Below are positions 1 through 11,400 of a stretch of DNA of 64,000 nucleotides, one piece after another. Every line of letters begins with the position of its first letter. The stretch's first letter is position 1. A program made the translations under genes and the position numbers. A model generated the notes under the pieces. It was not told the DNA's origin. It worked only from the letters and a program-made list of their open reading frames with translations, and made no database searches. Source of the DNA: Nemophila menziesii (Eukaryota; Streptophyta; Magnoliopsida; Boraginales; Hydrophyllaceae); the NCBI GenBank assembly GCA_029959085.1, contig JARWIR010000017.1:23921507-23985506 (forward strand), given 5' to 3'.

Positions 1-194
1 ATTATCTTTCTATCTTTTATATCTGCACTTGATAATTTGCATAAGTTCTCTCTAACTTTCGTCAGTCCCTGAGGAACGAATCTTCTTATCATTAAAACTT
101 GCATACGTCCTGTAATACTTGCAGTACCGTGTTAGCTTAGGGTGTTTATTTGAACTTATTTTATACATCTTTTTATCACACCTTAGGCCACACC
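1..194 (+). mobile_element. 3' end of a gypsy LTR (same family as B and D)
   Basis: The segment matches the last ~190 bp of the two LTRs of element B (about 29490-29676 and 35740-35928). It includes the shared tracts around CCCTGAGGAACGAATCTT and AACTTGCATACG and ends in CACCTTAGGCCACACCA, the LTR terminus. The bases after 194 lack the GGCGCCGCTGCCGGGGA primer-binding site that follows a 5' LTR of this family. It is therefore the tail of a 3' LTR or solo LTR whose rest lies before the window. Confidence 0.85.
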
Positions 195-839
195 AATAAT
201 TTAAAAACCCAACCGAACGGTTCACATTTGGTTTTACATTCGGTTTTTTGTTCCGAATTGATTTGTTTCAATTTAGTTTTGGTTCACTTCAAATTCGGAT
301 GCATGATCAATAATATTTGTCAACGCATTTATTGAAATACATTGTCCAATAGTAACTAATATTCTAATACAATTATATTACTATTACATATCCACGATGG
401 GGGTATTAGTCTATCAATTAAATATAAACTAATAATCTGACAACAATTATCTTTATTTGCAATGTGATATAAATTTATATAATTAAAACTATTACTTTTT
501 AAATCACCCAATCATGATTAATCAAGTAATGGATAATTATAATATTAAGTGTTATAAAAAAATTTATCACTAATAATACCGTCAAATACTATAACTAAAA
601 TTTTTCATAGATAATAAATTTTTACCAAAACTTTCTCCCACATAATTCTTATAAAAAAAATTAGATTTTACCCAAGAGGTCTTGAACACACCCCTTATGT
701 CTTTTCCAAACCCAACTTACCTTCTCTTCTTACTAAACACGTCAAATAAGATTTTACACTAAAATCCAAAAATCCAATTACATTTTTATCCCTTTTTGTT
801 TTTCCCTTATATATTACTAATTATCTTATTTCTAAAATC
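195..839. other. AT-rich spacer, no gene seen
   Basis: Long A/T runs with stop codons in all frames. The start (about 203-300) has loose repeats of GGTT/CGGTTTT and AACCGAAC type. Similar motifs recur near 2170-2350, so the two stretches may be ends of one decayed repeat, but no clear terminal inverted repeat could be drawn. Confidence 0.5.
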
Positions 840-1640
840 TAAAACCCTGCTCTCTCTCCTCTCTTTCCATTTCCCGTCAAACCTACCCCTTAGTCCTTTC
901 TCTCCTATTCCCCTCATACTATCTATTAAAATCAATCGGAGTAGATCCGGCAAGCCAGCTCCGGCGTGAAACAAGCAAACCTGGTGAAGCCGTTAAGCCC
1001 TTCGTTTATCTGGTCACTAAGCCAAACCGTCGCCATCTCTTGAAAATTCGGTAAGCAGCTACAGTCCGGAAGCTTCGCCATCTTTGGAGAAGAAGGTCGG
1101 ATTTTTCCATCTCTAGTGGCACGAGCTTTGACCTCCGTTCGAGCTGGTGAGCTCGCGACTTCATGAATTGCTGCTGAGGCAGATCCAGTTCAAGACTCCG
1201 AGAAGAAGAGCAGCCATGGAAGACGAGATCTCTTAAGCCCGTGACTTGATGTTGAGGCGGATGCAGTTCAAGACTCCGAGAAGAAGAGCAACCATGGAAG
1301 ACAAGATCTCTTGAGCTCGTGACTTGCTGCTAAGGAGGATCCAGTTGAAGCAGCCATGGAAGGCTGTGACGTTTGAGCTCCAACAATGTAGCCATGGGTG
1401 ATCCAGTGTGTGCCGCCACTCGCACATCGAGCTTCCGAGGACACCACGCCGGAGCTGCAAAGAAGATCAGTTCGCGAGGTCTTCACTGCCATGGCTACAG
1501 ATCTTCGTCCAAAGCTGTGAGCAACAACATTTTGTTGTTTTTTTTCTTTTGTTTGAAAATTAATGCGGTAGGTAGATGTTTGTTTTCCTTTTCCTTTTGT
1601 TCGATAGGTGTACGCAGTTTTTTTTATAATTTTGAGTAGC
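840..1640. other. GC-richer island with pyrimidine-rich leader, unassigned
   Basis: A CT-rich stretch (846-905) is followed by about 600 bp that is clearly richer in G+C than its flanks and contains the tandem repeat at 1176-1371. Short ORFs exist on both strands (for example 1373-1639 plus and 1233-1460 minus), but they overlap each other and match no family I recognise. It could be the 5' part of a decayed gene, a captured gene fragment or a repeat; the sequence does not decide. Confidence 0.35.
1176..1371 (+). repeat. 78-bp tandem repeat, about 2.5 copies
   Basis: Units start at 1176, 1254 and 1332 (period 78). The first two share long identical stretches such as CAGTTCAAGACTCCGAGAAG and GCCATGGAAGAC; the third is shortened and diverged. 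The period equals 26 codons, but no long ORF runs through all units. Confidence 0.85.
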
Positions 1641-2529
1641 TTACGAGCAACATTTTTGTTGTAGTATTTATGTTTAGCTGATTGCTGTAATTTTTAGGTG
1701 TTTGAAATTGAAATAGAATATAACTTTTTAGAAATACTCTTTTACTAATACTATATATTTTTTATAAACTTTATTTTTTATGGAGTATTCTATTTTAATA
1801 TTAATTTGTATTTATTTATTCCAATACTCACTGTTTTAATTTTGTTACTCTATATTTTTTGACATACTCTATTTTTTTACGATACTCTATATTTTTTTTC
1901 TGATACTTAACGTTTTAAAAATCACTAAGTGCACCACTGGTGGCGGTGGTGGTGGTGGTCGGTGGTCCAAGATGAACAACGACAACACTAAATAATTTGT
2001 TTTTTTGTTTTTTTAGTGTTTTTTGTATCATATAAGGGTATTTTAGTCATCCTTGAGGTATCTTTAAAGAAATAAGATTCCCATTAGTTTCTATAGGACG
2101 AAAATCTAGTTTCCAAAACCCTATACGTCATTCACCCAAAAAAAAATTCTCACATTTCCTATTATTTTTCTTAGTCAGTTTGGTTTTTGTTCGATTTTTT
2201 GGTTCGGTTTTTGTGTAGTAAAACAAACCGAACCAAAAAAATTTGGATTTCGTAAAATAGAAATCTACATGTTTGATTTTTTCGGTTTTAATTTTTCTTT
2301 TTGATTTTTTTTCCAGTTTTTTGGTTCCGTTTGATTTTCGGTTCTCATTTACTCAGCCATAGAGATTCTTGTATAGGCAATTAACCCTTTTGTGCATATC
2401 CATAAATTTTCATTCTCAACTAAATATATTTCAACAACCTTTTAACTATTTCTCATACGCGCACAATTCTTATTTTTATTTTAATATAATATATTTTACT
2501 TTATTTTCAATAAAATATTTATTATCTTT
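1641..2529. other. AT-rich spacer
   Basis: No coding signal. A short GGT-rich tract lies at about 1937-1966. From about 2170 to 2350 there are repeated GGTT(C)GGTTTTT motifs on both strands, such as CGGTTTTTGTGTAG and AAACCGAACC, of the kind often seen in decayed DNA transposons. Confidence 0.45.
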
Positions 2530-2956
2530 TGATATTAAACAAATATTTAACCACCACCGCCACACACCGACCACCCCCGTCGTCGCCTCGATCGACCACC
2601 ACCACGTCGCTATTGACCACCACCGTTGTTGTCATCGACCACCACCAAAAAATTGATTGTCGTCATTTTCAACGAATTGCACAAGAAATAGGAAACTACA
2701 TGTTTGAAATTCGAAATTTCATGTTCAAAATACAAAATTTCATGTTTCGAACAATTTTAACCAAGGAATTTCAATCATGGAATTCCATGTTTGAAACTGT
2801 TTCAAACAAGAAATTACTAATTTTTTGGAATTATCTGCCAAAGATCGACGACTATGGTGGCGGTGAATTTGCTGGTCGCACGATGGCTAGATATGGTGGT
2901 GTGGTCAGATGTCAGTGATTGGAGGTGGTGGCCAAATAGTATTAGTGATGATTTGG
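2530..2956. repeat. CCACC-rich and GGTGG-rich tracts around a TTTCATGTTTGAA-type repeat
   Basis: The left part (about 2552-2646) is rich in CCACCACCG/CGACCACCACC; the right part (2851-2935) is rich in GGTGG/GGCGGTG. Between them are several imperfect copies of an element like ATTTCATGTTTGAAATT (2698-2810). The opposite composition of the two arms suggests a decayed inverted repeat. Short ORFs here are low-complexity and not supported as genes. Confidence 0.45.
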
Positions 2957-3243
2957 GTGATTATTTTTTATTTTTGATCAAACTTACCATTTTATATCCA
3001 CAAAATGACAAGTACAAATCAAACTCCTTCTTGTTTTTGACTAAAAAACAAGCATGGCTAGGAAAACAAATCCTATACAACATTTACTAGAAAGTAAACC
3101 TATCAACTTGCAAAAACAACCTATACAACCATTGCTATAAAACTAAATCAAAGTAAAGTAAAAAAAAACCTATACAACCATTACTAGGAAATTAAACCCT
3201 ATACATCAATTGCTAAAGTCTTATACTATGTCCAAGCTCCAAG

Positions 3244-4520
3244 CTATCTTCCTTGATCTTCTTGCTCTCCTCTCTTGAGTACTCCATGTAGCTTCCATCT
3301 CGCCACCAATCTCATATTCTCAACACTCCTCTTAAATAACTTTCTATTCCAAAGTGTATATTGAACATCTTTCACAACTATTTTCACAATATCCTCATAT
3401 TTGGGATGCATCTTCTTAAACTCTTTTTTATTCCTCACATCCCAAATACAATAAAGAAAGCTAAGGAAAGTAATGTTTGATATGGTATCTTTTAAGGTGT
3501 TACCATCAAATTTAAGGATAAAATCAAGCCTTTCTTCCCAAGTATTACCCGAGTTGTGCCAATTGTGAAGAGCACAAATCTCCTTCAGCCAAAGTAGTGA
3601 ATTTGCAATTCACAAATAAGTGATCCCTAGATTCATGTTCTTCAAAACAAAGGTAGCACATCTTGTCCACTTCCATTCCCCACTTGCTAAGCCTATCTTT
3701 AGTTCTTAACCTATCCTTGCAAATTAACCAAGCACAAAACTTGTGCTTTGGCATACTCCATTTAAGCCACACCACACTATACCATTTTGTTTTCTTATTA
3801 GGACCCCTTAGGTCATACATAACATCCGAGGTCCTAAAGCCATTATCTCCCCATCTTATAGTGTCATGCTCTTCATTAAGCACCATATCTTTTAACACCT
3901 CATACACCTTATTAAGCCTAGGTGGAAATCTCCACATTTTTCCCACATAATAATCCATCACCTTTTTATTAATATTGTAGTTACCCAAAGAAATAGCATC
4001 CTTTTGTTCAAAAGTATCACCAACACACTTTCCTTTTTATCCATCTATCATCTAACATATAGGTTCTCTTCCCATTTCCAACATCATGTATAATATATTT
4101 AAAAGCAAGGTACCTCACATTAAGCATAGCTCTCCATGTCCAAGGAAGTTTACTATCACATGTAATGCTCCATATACTCTTGTTCCTTAGCCAATTTGAG
4201 TAGACCCATTGAGACCAAATATTATCTTTATAACCATACATTCTCCAAAAAGCTTTAAGGATAGCAACTTGATTAATTTGGAGAAGATTAGGTATGCCTA
4301 GTCCTCCATTTTCTTTACTTTGACATAATTCTTTCCAAGCCACTTTAGAACCATGAAAATCATTAGTATTACCCCTCCAAAGAAACCTACCCAAGAGTGA
4401 TTCTATCTCATGAATAACTCCCATTGGAAGGATCATTACATTACACCAATATCTAGCTTTACTTTGCAGAACACTCTTGATTAGATGAATCCTACCCGTA
4501 AATGTAAGAAATCTATGCAT
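3244..4520 (-). pseudogene. LINE ORF2 C-terminal part with zinc-binding RT-associated domain
   Basis: Three minus-strand open segments (4520-4017, 3988-3545, 3438-3244) continue the RT of the entry above. The first has the thumb/linker pattern typical of plant LINEs (GRIHLIKSVLQ, ENGGLGIPNL). The second carries the zf-RVT type domain, with WSMPKHKFCAWL, then a Cys-x2-Cys (CYLC) and a His-x-Cys arrangement (HLFVNC). The third is a short tail. No RNase H domain follows, unlike the other two LINEs in the window. Stops and frame changes between the segments show it is dead. Confidence 0.8.
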
Positions 4521-4526
4521 CCACCC

Positions 4527-5935
4527 TTAAACACTTCCAACTATATTATTAATAAGGATAGCACACATTAAACTATTAGGGCCTTTTGTAGTTAAAGGAG
4601 CCCCAAGATATCGAACAGGAAGTTTACCCGTCTTAATATTGAGAATACTACTCAAATCATCATGAAGCTCTTTGTTACAACCTCCCATATATAGCTCACT
4701 CTTTTTAGGACTTATTTTAAGGCCAGAAAGTCTAGAGAAGAGTTCAAGGCCTTGTTTAAGTCTCTTAGCCGAGTCTTTATCACCATTAAAGAAAACTAAA
4801 TAATCATCAACAAATATAAGGTGGTTCATATCCATTCTAGCACAATTAGGGTGATAAGTAAAAGCATTATTGTGTGCCACTTTCTCATGTATAGAAAAGA
4901 AACCTTGCATACATATAACAAATAGATAAGGAGATAAAGGATCACCTTGTCTTAACCCTCTTTCTCCTTTGAAATAACCACACACACTTCCATTAATGCA
5001 TAAAGAGAACATAAGTGTTGAAATACACATCTTGATCCAAGATATAAGCTTTTTATTAAATCCCATAATTTGAAGTAGTTGGAAAAGATACCTCCAATTA
5101 ATTGTATCAAAAGCCTTTTGAAGATCAATATTTATAATACACATTGGACTCAAGTCCTTCCTATCATAACCTGCCACCACACTTTGAGCAACCAATATAT
5201 TATCAGAAATGCTTCTTCCTCCCACAAAGCAGCTTGATTTTTTGATATAAGCTCCTCAAGGCTTTTCTTCATCCTATTAGCAATAATTTTAGGTATAACT
5301 TTATAGAGGATATTACAACAAGCAATGGGCCTAAAACTCTTTACTGAAGTGGGGTTTTTAACCTTGGGAATAAGAACAAGGTTTGTAGCATTAATTTGCT
5401 TCAAAATTTGTCTATTCTTGAAAGTTTCTTTTATAGCATTACAAATATCCTCCCCAATAATATTCCAAGTAGCTTTGAAAAAAGCACTATTAAAACCATC
5501 TGGGCAAGGAGCTTTTGAGATACCAATAGAGAAAATAGCTTCTTTAATCTCCTTACAAGTAATGTCTTTCACCATTTCTTTTGCTTCTTCCTTAGTGATA
5601 GCTTTATCAAATAGCTTGCTTAAACAACTAGAGCTAACACTTTCTTCATAAACATCCTTAGTACCAATTAAACTAGTGTAGTACTTTATAAATTTATCAT
5701 GAATAGCCTCATCTTCAACAACAATATCACCATTTCCAGTCACAATAGAAGCAACTCGGTTTTGAGTGATTCTTGCCTTGATGCTCTTATGATAAAGGGT
5801 AGTGCTACAATTACCCTTTTGAGCCCAAGTAATTCCAGATTTTTGCTTTACGATCTCTTCTTGTATGTTAAGAAGATGCATAAGTTTATCTCTTAGCTCA
5901 TTCTCAATGATGAGCATAGATTGATCACCATTCAT
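4527..5935 (-). pseudogene. LINE reverse transcriptase, frameshifted
   Basis: Two overlapping minus-strand frames (5935 to 5150, then 5225 to 4527) together cover the RT fingers and palm. Visible motifs: SKAPCPDGFN, LIPKVKNP, SFRPIACCN in the first frame; GRSISDNIL, LQKAFDTINW, GLRQGDPLSPYLF and FVDD in the second. The catalytic loop reads FVDD instead of the usual plant LINE FADD, and RT aspartates are otherwise present. A frameshift near 5220 separates the finger region from the GRSI motif, and a stop at about 4527 separates the palm from the downstream part. The enzyme would copy LINE RNA at a nicked target site, but this copy cannot make a full protein. Confidence 0.88.
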
Positions 5936-5994
5936 AAGCTTTGTTTGTACCTTTTCAAGTTCCTCTTTTGCTTAATACAGGCTTAGCTCTAATG

Positions 5995-6662
5995 AAATCT
6001 AATTGCAGGGACATCTTCTATGATGAAGAAGAAAACCTAACCAGTCCTCCTCGCATCCCTGCTCTGGAAACGCCAAACTAGAAGTCCTTATCCCCCTCAT
6101 GGATCAAACCTCTCCAGAATGAAGTCAAGATCAATGTTGATGCTTCCTTTATCCTTGGAAAAGCTTTCTCAGCCGCCATGGCTCGTAATAGTATATGTGA
6201 TGTAGTTACATGCTTTTCCATGGAATCTACTGCCTGTACTAGTTTTGAGGTTGAAGCTAAAGCAATTCGTAGTGCTCTACTTTTTGCTATATACCAAGTC
6301 CCCTCTTGCACCAGTATTGAATCTGATGCAGAAGCAGTTATTCAAGTCATTTACTCCTCTAGCGTGTCTTGCTCTTGAAAGAACAGACAAATCCTAGAAG
6401 ATATCAGAAATTTGACTAAAGCCCACCCCAATTTACATATTCGTGGGATTAGAAGAACTGCTAATAAAGCCGCGGATTGGATTATAAAAGCTTTTTCTAG
6501 GAAGATTTTACCTTGTAATTGAATTAGTAATTTACCATTTAATCTTGGAATTTTGTTATGTAATGATGCTACTTTTGATTCTGCTAGAGTTGGTTAATAT
6601 TCTAGTTGATTTTTTTTTTTTTAATATAAGTATTTTTGTCTAAAAAAAATAGATAAATCTAA
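5995..6662 (+). mobile_element. 5'-truncated LINE 3' end
   Basis: The segment carries only a plant RNase H-like domain and a 3' untranslated region ending in GTCTAAAAAAAATAG (about 6638-6652), like the TTCGACTAAAAA ends of the other two plus-strand LINEs. An 8-bp direct repeat AAATCTAA at 5995-6002 and 6655-6662 may be its target-site duplication; a match this short could be chance. Confidence 0.7.
6121..6523 (+). pseudogene. LINE RNase H domain (plant RVT_3 type)
   Basis: The plus strand reads INVDASF, then FEVEAKAI, IESDAEAV and NKAADWI, which are the Asp, Glu, Asp and (N-x-x-A-D) catalytic positions of plant RNase H-like domains. In-frame stops at about 6376 and before the end of the domain show that it is inactive. 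In intact LINEs this domain is the C-terminus of ORF2 and degrades RNA in RNA:DNA hybrids. Confidence 0.8.
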
Positions 6663-6790
6663 AGTAATAAATTAAAATAAATTACTTTGATGTGCTTGAT
6701 AGGTCATAATTTTTTCTTTTCAAAACTTTATACAATAAGTTATAAAATGGAAAATATGCCTAAAAAATATGCGAAAGCAAGTGGACTATA

Positions 6791-7109
6791 ACAAACTTTT
6801 GTTACAATGAAATGCTCTCAGACACACTTCCCAAAAAAACCCTATCCCCTCGCCTGAATCCCGATCCAACTCCTCGATCCACCGTACACCACCACTCAAA
6901 CACCTTTCTTAACACTTATTCTTTCATCTTCTCTCTCCTTTTCGGTCCGATTAGATCTCTTTAACTTAGTTTCACGTTAAGATCTACTGGTAGATCTATG
7001 AAACTAAGCTTTGTCTATTTCTCGATTGCAAGCTTCAGATTTTTAAAAGTCACTTTCAAGTGCTTTGTTGAGTTCTCGTTCACTATTATCTTCTAAAACC
7101 TCCCTCTTG
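6791..7109 (+). promoter_or_regulatory. LINE 5' UTR / internal promoter region
   Basis: Non-coding leader between the target-site duplication and the first ATG of ORF1. It is pyrimidine-rich (for example about 6915-6960), as in many plant gene leaders. LINE promoters must lie inside the transcribed element, so this region probably contains the promoter; no TATA box is evident. Confidence 0.5.
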
Positions 7110-8477
7110 ATGGCTTCACCCTTGAACATCAAAGGGGGGAAGCGAGAAGAGGAAGATGATGAACTTTGTCTCTCACCGGACAAAGATGCTATTTATTCAA
7201 AGTTTGATGAACCCAAACTTATTCTCCGTGTGATTGCTACAGGTATGATTAACCACAGTTATTTAAAGAAAATTATAATCCAGTATTGGGGTATCACTGG
7301 AAGAATAACTCTTGAAAAGAAAGGCTTTAATCTTTTCACAGTTCAGTTTGATAAAGAGAAAGATTTCGAAATTGTTTGGAATAATAGGCCGTTCCATATC
7401 TTTGGATTTCATATCTTGGTTCAGAAACAAGAAGAAACTATTATCAATCCTTCACTTCTTGATGAGACTGTGTTTTGGATTAGAATCTATGGTGTCCCTC
7501 CTTTGTTTATTAAAGAATCTAATGCTTGCAAAATAGCCTCAAAGGTTGGAAAAGTTATTGATATTTGTTTGCCGGATCCTATAAAGTTTAAAGATGACCC
7601 AAGTATCAGAGTTAGGGTTCAACGCTCGGTGTTATCTCCATTGCTGGAGGGATTTAACTTTAAAATTTCAAAAGGACAGAATGTTTGGGTTTCTTTCAAA
7701 TATGAAAAGTTATTTGATTTTTGTTTTAAGTGTGGTATTGTCTCTCATGAAGAAAAACACTGTGATAATCCTAATCCTCTCACTAATAGGCTGGGAAACT
7801 GGATTAAATTCTCTGAGAATGCTACAAGAGAGAAGGAATTTGTGTTCAGAGCTGTGAAGAACAATAATACTAATCAAAGAGTTAAGAAACCTTTGAAAAG
7901 TAAACTTAAAAAGAAAGTGGAAGTGCTAGAGGAAGGGGAAATAGCCACTAATGTTGGAATTGAATTAAGTAAAGGAGAAGGCATGAACTCTGTTCAAAAC
8001 TCTTTACTTACTCCTACAGTTAATCTTGATCAAACTATGATTCAAGGTGTTGCGTTTAAGACTGATCTTAGGCCATTGGATAATGATGAAATACTCAAAC
8101 TCTGTGGGACAAATGAAGCTAATGTTAAGTTGAGTCCTATGTTAGAGATTGAGGAGAAAGTTAAAATTGACTCTTCTATCACTGATAACTCAGATAAAAC
8201 AATTTGTTTTGGGTCTCTAGAAAGGAACAAGAACAGAACAAAGCAGGTCAGAGAGGACTTAGGGCTTCCTAATGATGATGAATTAAATCCTCAAGCACTA
8301 GCAACTCTTATTACCCCAGACTCTGGTGGTGATAATGAGATGGCTGTGTTACATGAGGATGAAAAAATTGACACTGATGAAAATATAGAAATTTGGTATG
8401 AAGAAGGAATACAAGAAGAGATGGAAGCTGATGAGGTTTGCGGGGTTGACCCATATCAACCCCAAAACCCTAAATGA
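7110..8477 (+). CDS. LINE ORF1: DUF4283-type RNA-binding protein with zinc knuckle
   Basis: About 455 residues from the ATG at 7110; an in-frame extension upstream would begin at a TTG (7065), so the first ATG is preferred. The N-terminal half has the pattern of the plant DUF4283 domain (for example IQYWGITGRITL and FWIRIYGVPPLF, roughly residues 30-165). A CCHC zinc knuckle follows at about residue 207 (CFKCGIVSHEEKHC, Cys-x2-Cys-x4-His-x4-Cys). The C-terminal part is acidic and low-complexity. In plant LINEs this protein coats the element RNA to form the RNP that ORF2 uses. The last codon overlaps the ORF2 start (ATGA at 8474-8477). No stop or frameshift is seen. Confidence 0.9.
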   Translation: MASPLNIKGGKREEEDDELCLSPDKDAIYSKFDEPKLILRVIATGMINHSYLKKIIIQYWGITGRITLEKKGFNLFTVQFDKEKDFEIVWNNRPFHIFGFHILVQKQEETIINPSLLDETVFWIRIYGVPPLFIKESNACKIASKVGKVIDICLPDPIKFKDDPSIRVRVQRSVLSPLLEGFNFKISKGQNVWVSFKYEKLFDFCFKCGIVSHEEKHCDNPNPLTNRLGNWIKFSENATREKEFVFRAVKNNNTNQRVKKPLKSKLKKKVEVLEEGEIATNVGIELSKGEGMNSVQNSLLTPTVNLDQTMIQGVAFKTDLRPLDNDEILKLCGTNEANVKLSPMLEIEEKVKIDSSITDNSDKTICFGSLERNKNRTKQVREDLGLPNDDELNPQALATLITPDSGGDNEMAVLHEDEKIDTDENIEIWYEEGIQEEMEADEVCGVDPYQPQNPK

Positions 8478-11400
8478 TACAAGCATGGAACTGTCAAGGC
8501 ATTGGCACAGCCTTGACAGAAATGAGCTTGGTGGAAATGATCAAGACTCATCATTTGGAGGTAATTTTCTTATCTGAGACTAAACATAAATTTGATTTTA
8601 TAATTTCCTTATGTAATAAACTGAAAATGTCTCTTGTCTCACAAGTGGACCCTGTTGGTTTATCTGGGGGATTAGCAGTTCTAGTGAAAGAACCTAGTAA
8701 TTACACTCAAATCAGCTCTGATAAGAACTTGATTCAGTGCACTTATCATAGTACTAATATTGAACTATGTGAATTTAACTTTATATATGGTCCTACTGCA
8801 GATGAGGATAAAAGTTCTTTTTTGAGGAAACTTAATGATTTGAAACATGTTGAGAAACATTGGTGCTTTTTGGGGGATTTCAACTTGATCAGATTTTCTT
8901 CTGAAAAAATGGGAGGAAATATGAACTCAACTCATAAGAAAAATATGGATATCTTCAATGCTTTCATTGATTCTAACGCTCTTTGTGATATACCAGCTTT
9001 AGGATGTAATTTCTCTTGGTCTAACAAGAGAAATGGCAACCAGCTGATCAAACAAAGGCTTGATAGAATTTTGGTTAATCAGGAGTGGATGATTCTTTAT
9101 CCAAACTCTTGGAATGAAGTGTTACCTCCTATTGGATCAGATCACTCTCCAATTGTTCTGAACTTTGGAACATTTTCAAAAACATATAAGAAACGTTTTA
9201 TCCTTGAAAAAGGATGGATTTATGACAAAACACTTTGTCAAGTTATTATTGAGAAATGGAAAAAAGGGCATGTTATGGATTTGCGAGGTATTTCTACTAT
9301 GAAATATAAATTATCACAAATCCAAAAACATATAAACTGGTGGGCTCGGAAAAGAATCTTGAATAATAGGATTCTAATTAAAAAAAATTTGTCCCAGTTG
9401 GAATTTATCTTTAATGAACCATACAGTGATGAGAATTATGATCTTTTTAACTCTCTGAGTATGGAACTTGAAGAATTTTGGAAAAAAGAGGAGTTATATT
9501 GGTCTTTACGATCTAAAAATAATTGGTTAAGGCTAGGAGATAAGAATTCAAAGTATTTTCATGCCTCAACTAAAATTAAGAGGTCTAGAAATAGAATCTC
9601 TAAACTGAAAAATAATGAAGGTTGTTGGATATCAGATACGAATGACATATCAAAAGAAATTGTGGGATATTACAATAGTATATTCAAATCAGTGGGAGAT
9701 AGAAATTATCAACCTATTTTATGTAAAGTTAAAAAAGTTGTAACTGATGAAATGAACTGTGCATTAACAAAAAATGTTGATAGTGATGAGGTTAAAAAAG
9801 CTATTTGGTCCTTAGGGAGTGATAAATCCCCAGGACCAGATGGCTATGGTGGATTCTTTTTTAAAAAGTTCTGGGAGCTATTGAAAGATGATCTTGTGGC
9901 TTTAGTCTCTGACTTCATTTTGAACAATTCTTCTTTGGAGGAAATTAATTGTACTATTATAGCCCTTATACCTAAGTGTGAAAATCCTGAGATGGTTGCC
10001 TCTTTTAGGCCTATAAGTTGTGCTAACTTTATTTATAAGGTTATCTCTAAAATTCTTACTCTGAGGTTACAAGTTTGGATTGGAAGTTTGGTCTCAGAGA
10101 CTCAAACTGCCTTTATTCCTGGAAGATCAATTTTTGAGAACATTTTGATTGCTCAGGAAGTCTCTCATTTCCTCAATAATAAAAGAGATACTTTGAAATA
10201 TTATTTGGCAATTAAGGCAGATATGAGTAAAGCATATGAAAATATAGAATGGGATTTCTTGATTGATGTACTATCCCAAATGGGATTTAATTCTACTTGG
10301 GTAGGATGGATTAAAAATTGTGTCACAACTGTGTCTTATAAAGTTCAAGTTAATGGGGCATTGTTTGACCTTGATAAACCTCAGAAGGGACTGAGGCAAG
10401 GGGATCCTCTTTCCCCATACTTGTTCTGTATTGTTACTCAAGCTCTCTCACATTTGATTGAGCATTATGTGGATATTGGATTATTTAAAGGCATTGCAAT
10501 TGCGAGACATGCCCCTAAAATTACTCATGTATTATTTGCAGATGATAGCTTGTTCTTTCTTGAAGCTAGTGATAATAATATTGATATTTTTAATAATATA
10601 TTGAACTGGTACACTTATGCATCAGGTCAGAAAATGAATCTTAATAAAAGTGGTGTTTTCTTCAGCAAAAATACACCACAGGCTTTGAGAAACAGTTTTT
10701 CACATTCATTAAGAATGAATAAAATTGATCACTTGGGAAAATACCTAGGCATTCCCTCCTCTTGGGGAAAGTCTAAAGTAAAATCTCTGGAATGGTTAAT
10801 TGATATGGTTATGAAGAACATGAATAGATGGGATACAAAGATGTTGTCTAAAAGTGGGAAAGAAGTCCTTATAAAAGCTGTGGTTGGAGCAATTCCCAAC
10901 TATATTATGTCAGTTTTTCTGATTCCTAAAAAAGTTACCTCTCATTTAACTTCCTTGATCTCAAAATTCTATTGGGACAATCAAGGAGAAAGTAGATGTC
11001 ATTGGATAAAATGGCAAACTCTTATGAACTGTAAAGAGGATGGAGGGTTGGGCTTTAAGGATTTTCATTGTCAAAACCTTGCTCTCCTTGCCTCTAATGC
11101 CTGGAAGTTTAACATGAATAAAAGCTCATTACTTTACAAATTATTTAAAGGGAAGTACTTCCCAAAAACTGACTTTTTTAAAGCACAACTGAATGGCAAT
11201 GTTTCATGGGGTTGGAAGAGTCTCATTGAGGGTAGAAACTGTTTTTTAAAGGAAGTTAAATGGAATGTTGGAAATGGAGAGAGTCTTAATATCTGGGAAG
11301 ATACTTGGTTACCTTATGATAATAAACTTACAAAACCTGTAGGTTGTAATTTGAGACATGTTTCAGAACTTATTAATTCAGATTCTTTAACTTGGAATCT

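Larger units (their letters stand above)
2957..5990 (-). mobile_element. 5'-truncated, decayed LINE (family 2)
   Basis: On the minus strand the segment encodes, in order, a reverse transcriptase linker, the RT core, and a zinc-binding RT-associated domain, in broken frames. The expected endonuclease and ORF1 are missing, which is typical of 5' truncation. Below 3243 an AT-rich 3' region carries imperfect ~25-bp repeats with AATGGTTGTATAGG (about 3070-3215), ending at an A-rich tail near 2957-2970. RT motifs differ from those of the intact LINE at 6779-12767 (KAFD rather than KAYE), so this is a different LINE family. Confidence 0.85.

Noticed and set aside
5325..5896. Plus-strand ORFs opposite the minus-strand LINE RT
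   Set aside because: Shadow frames of the RT coding sequence, which has clear family motifs on the minus strand.
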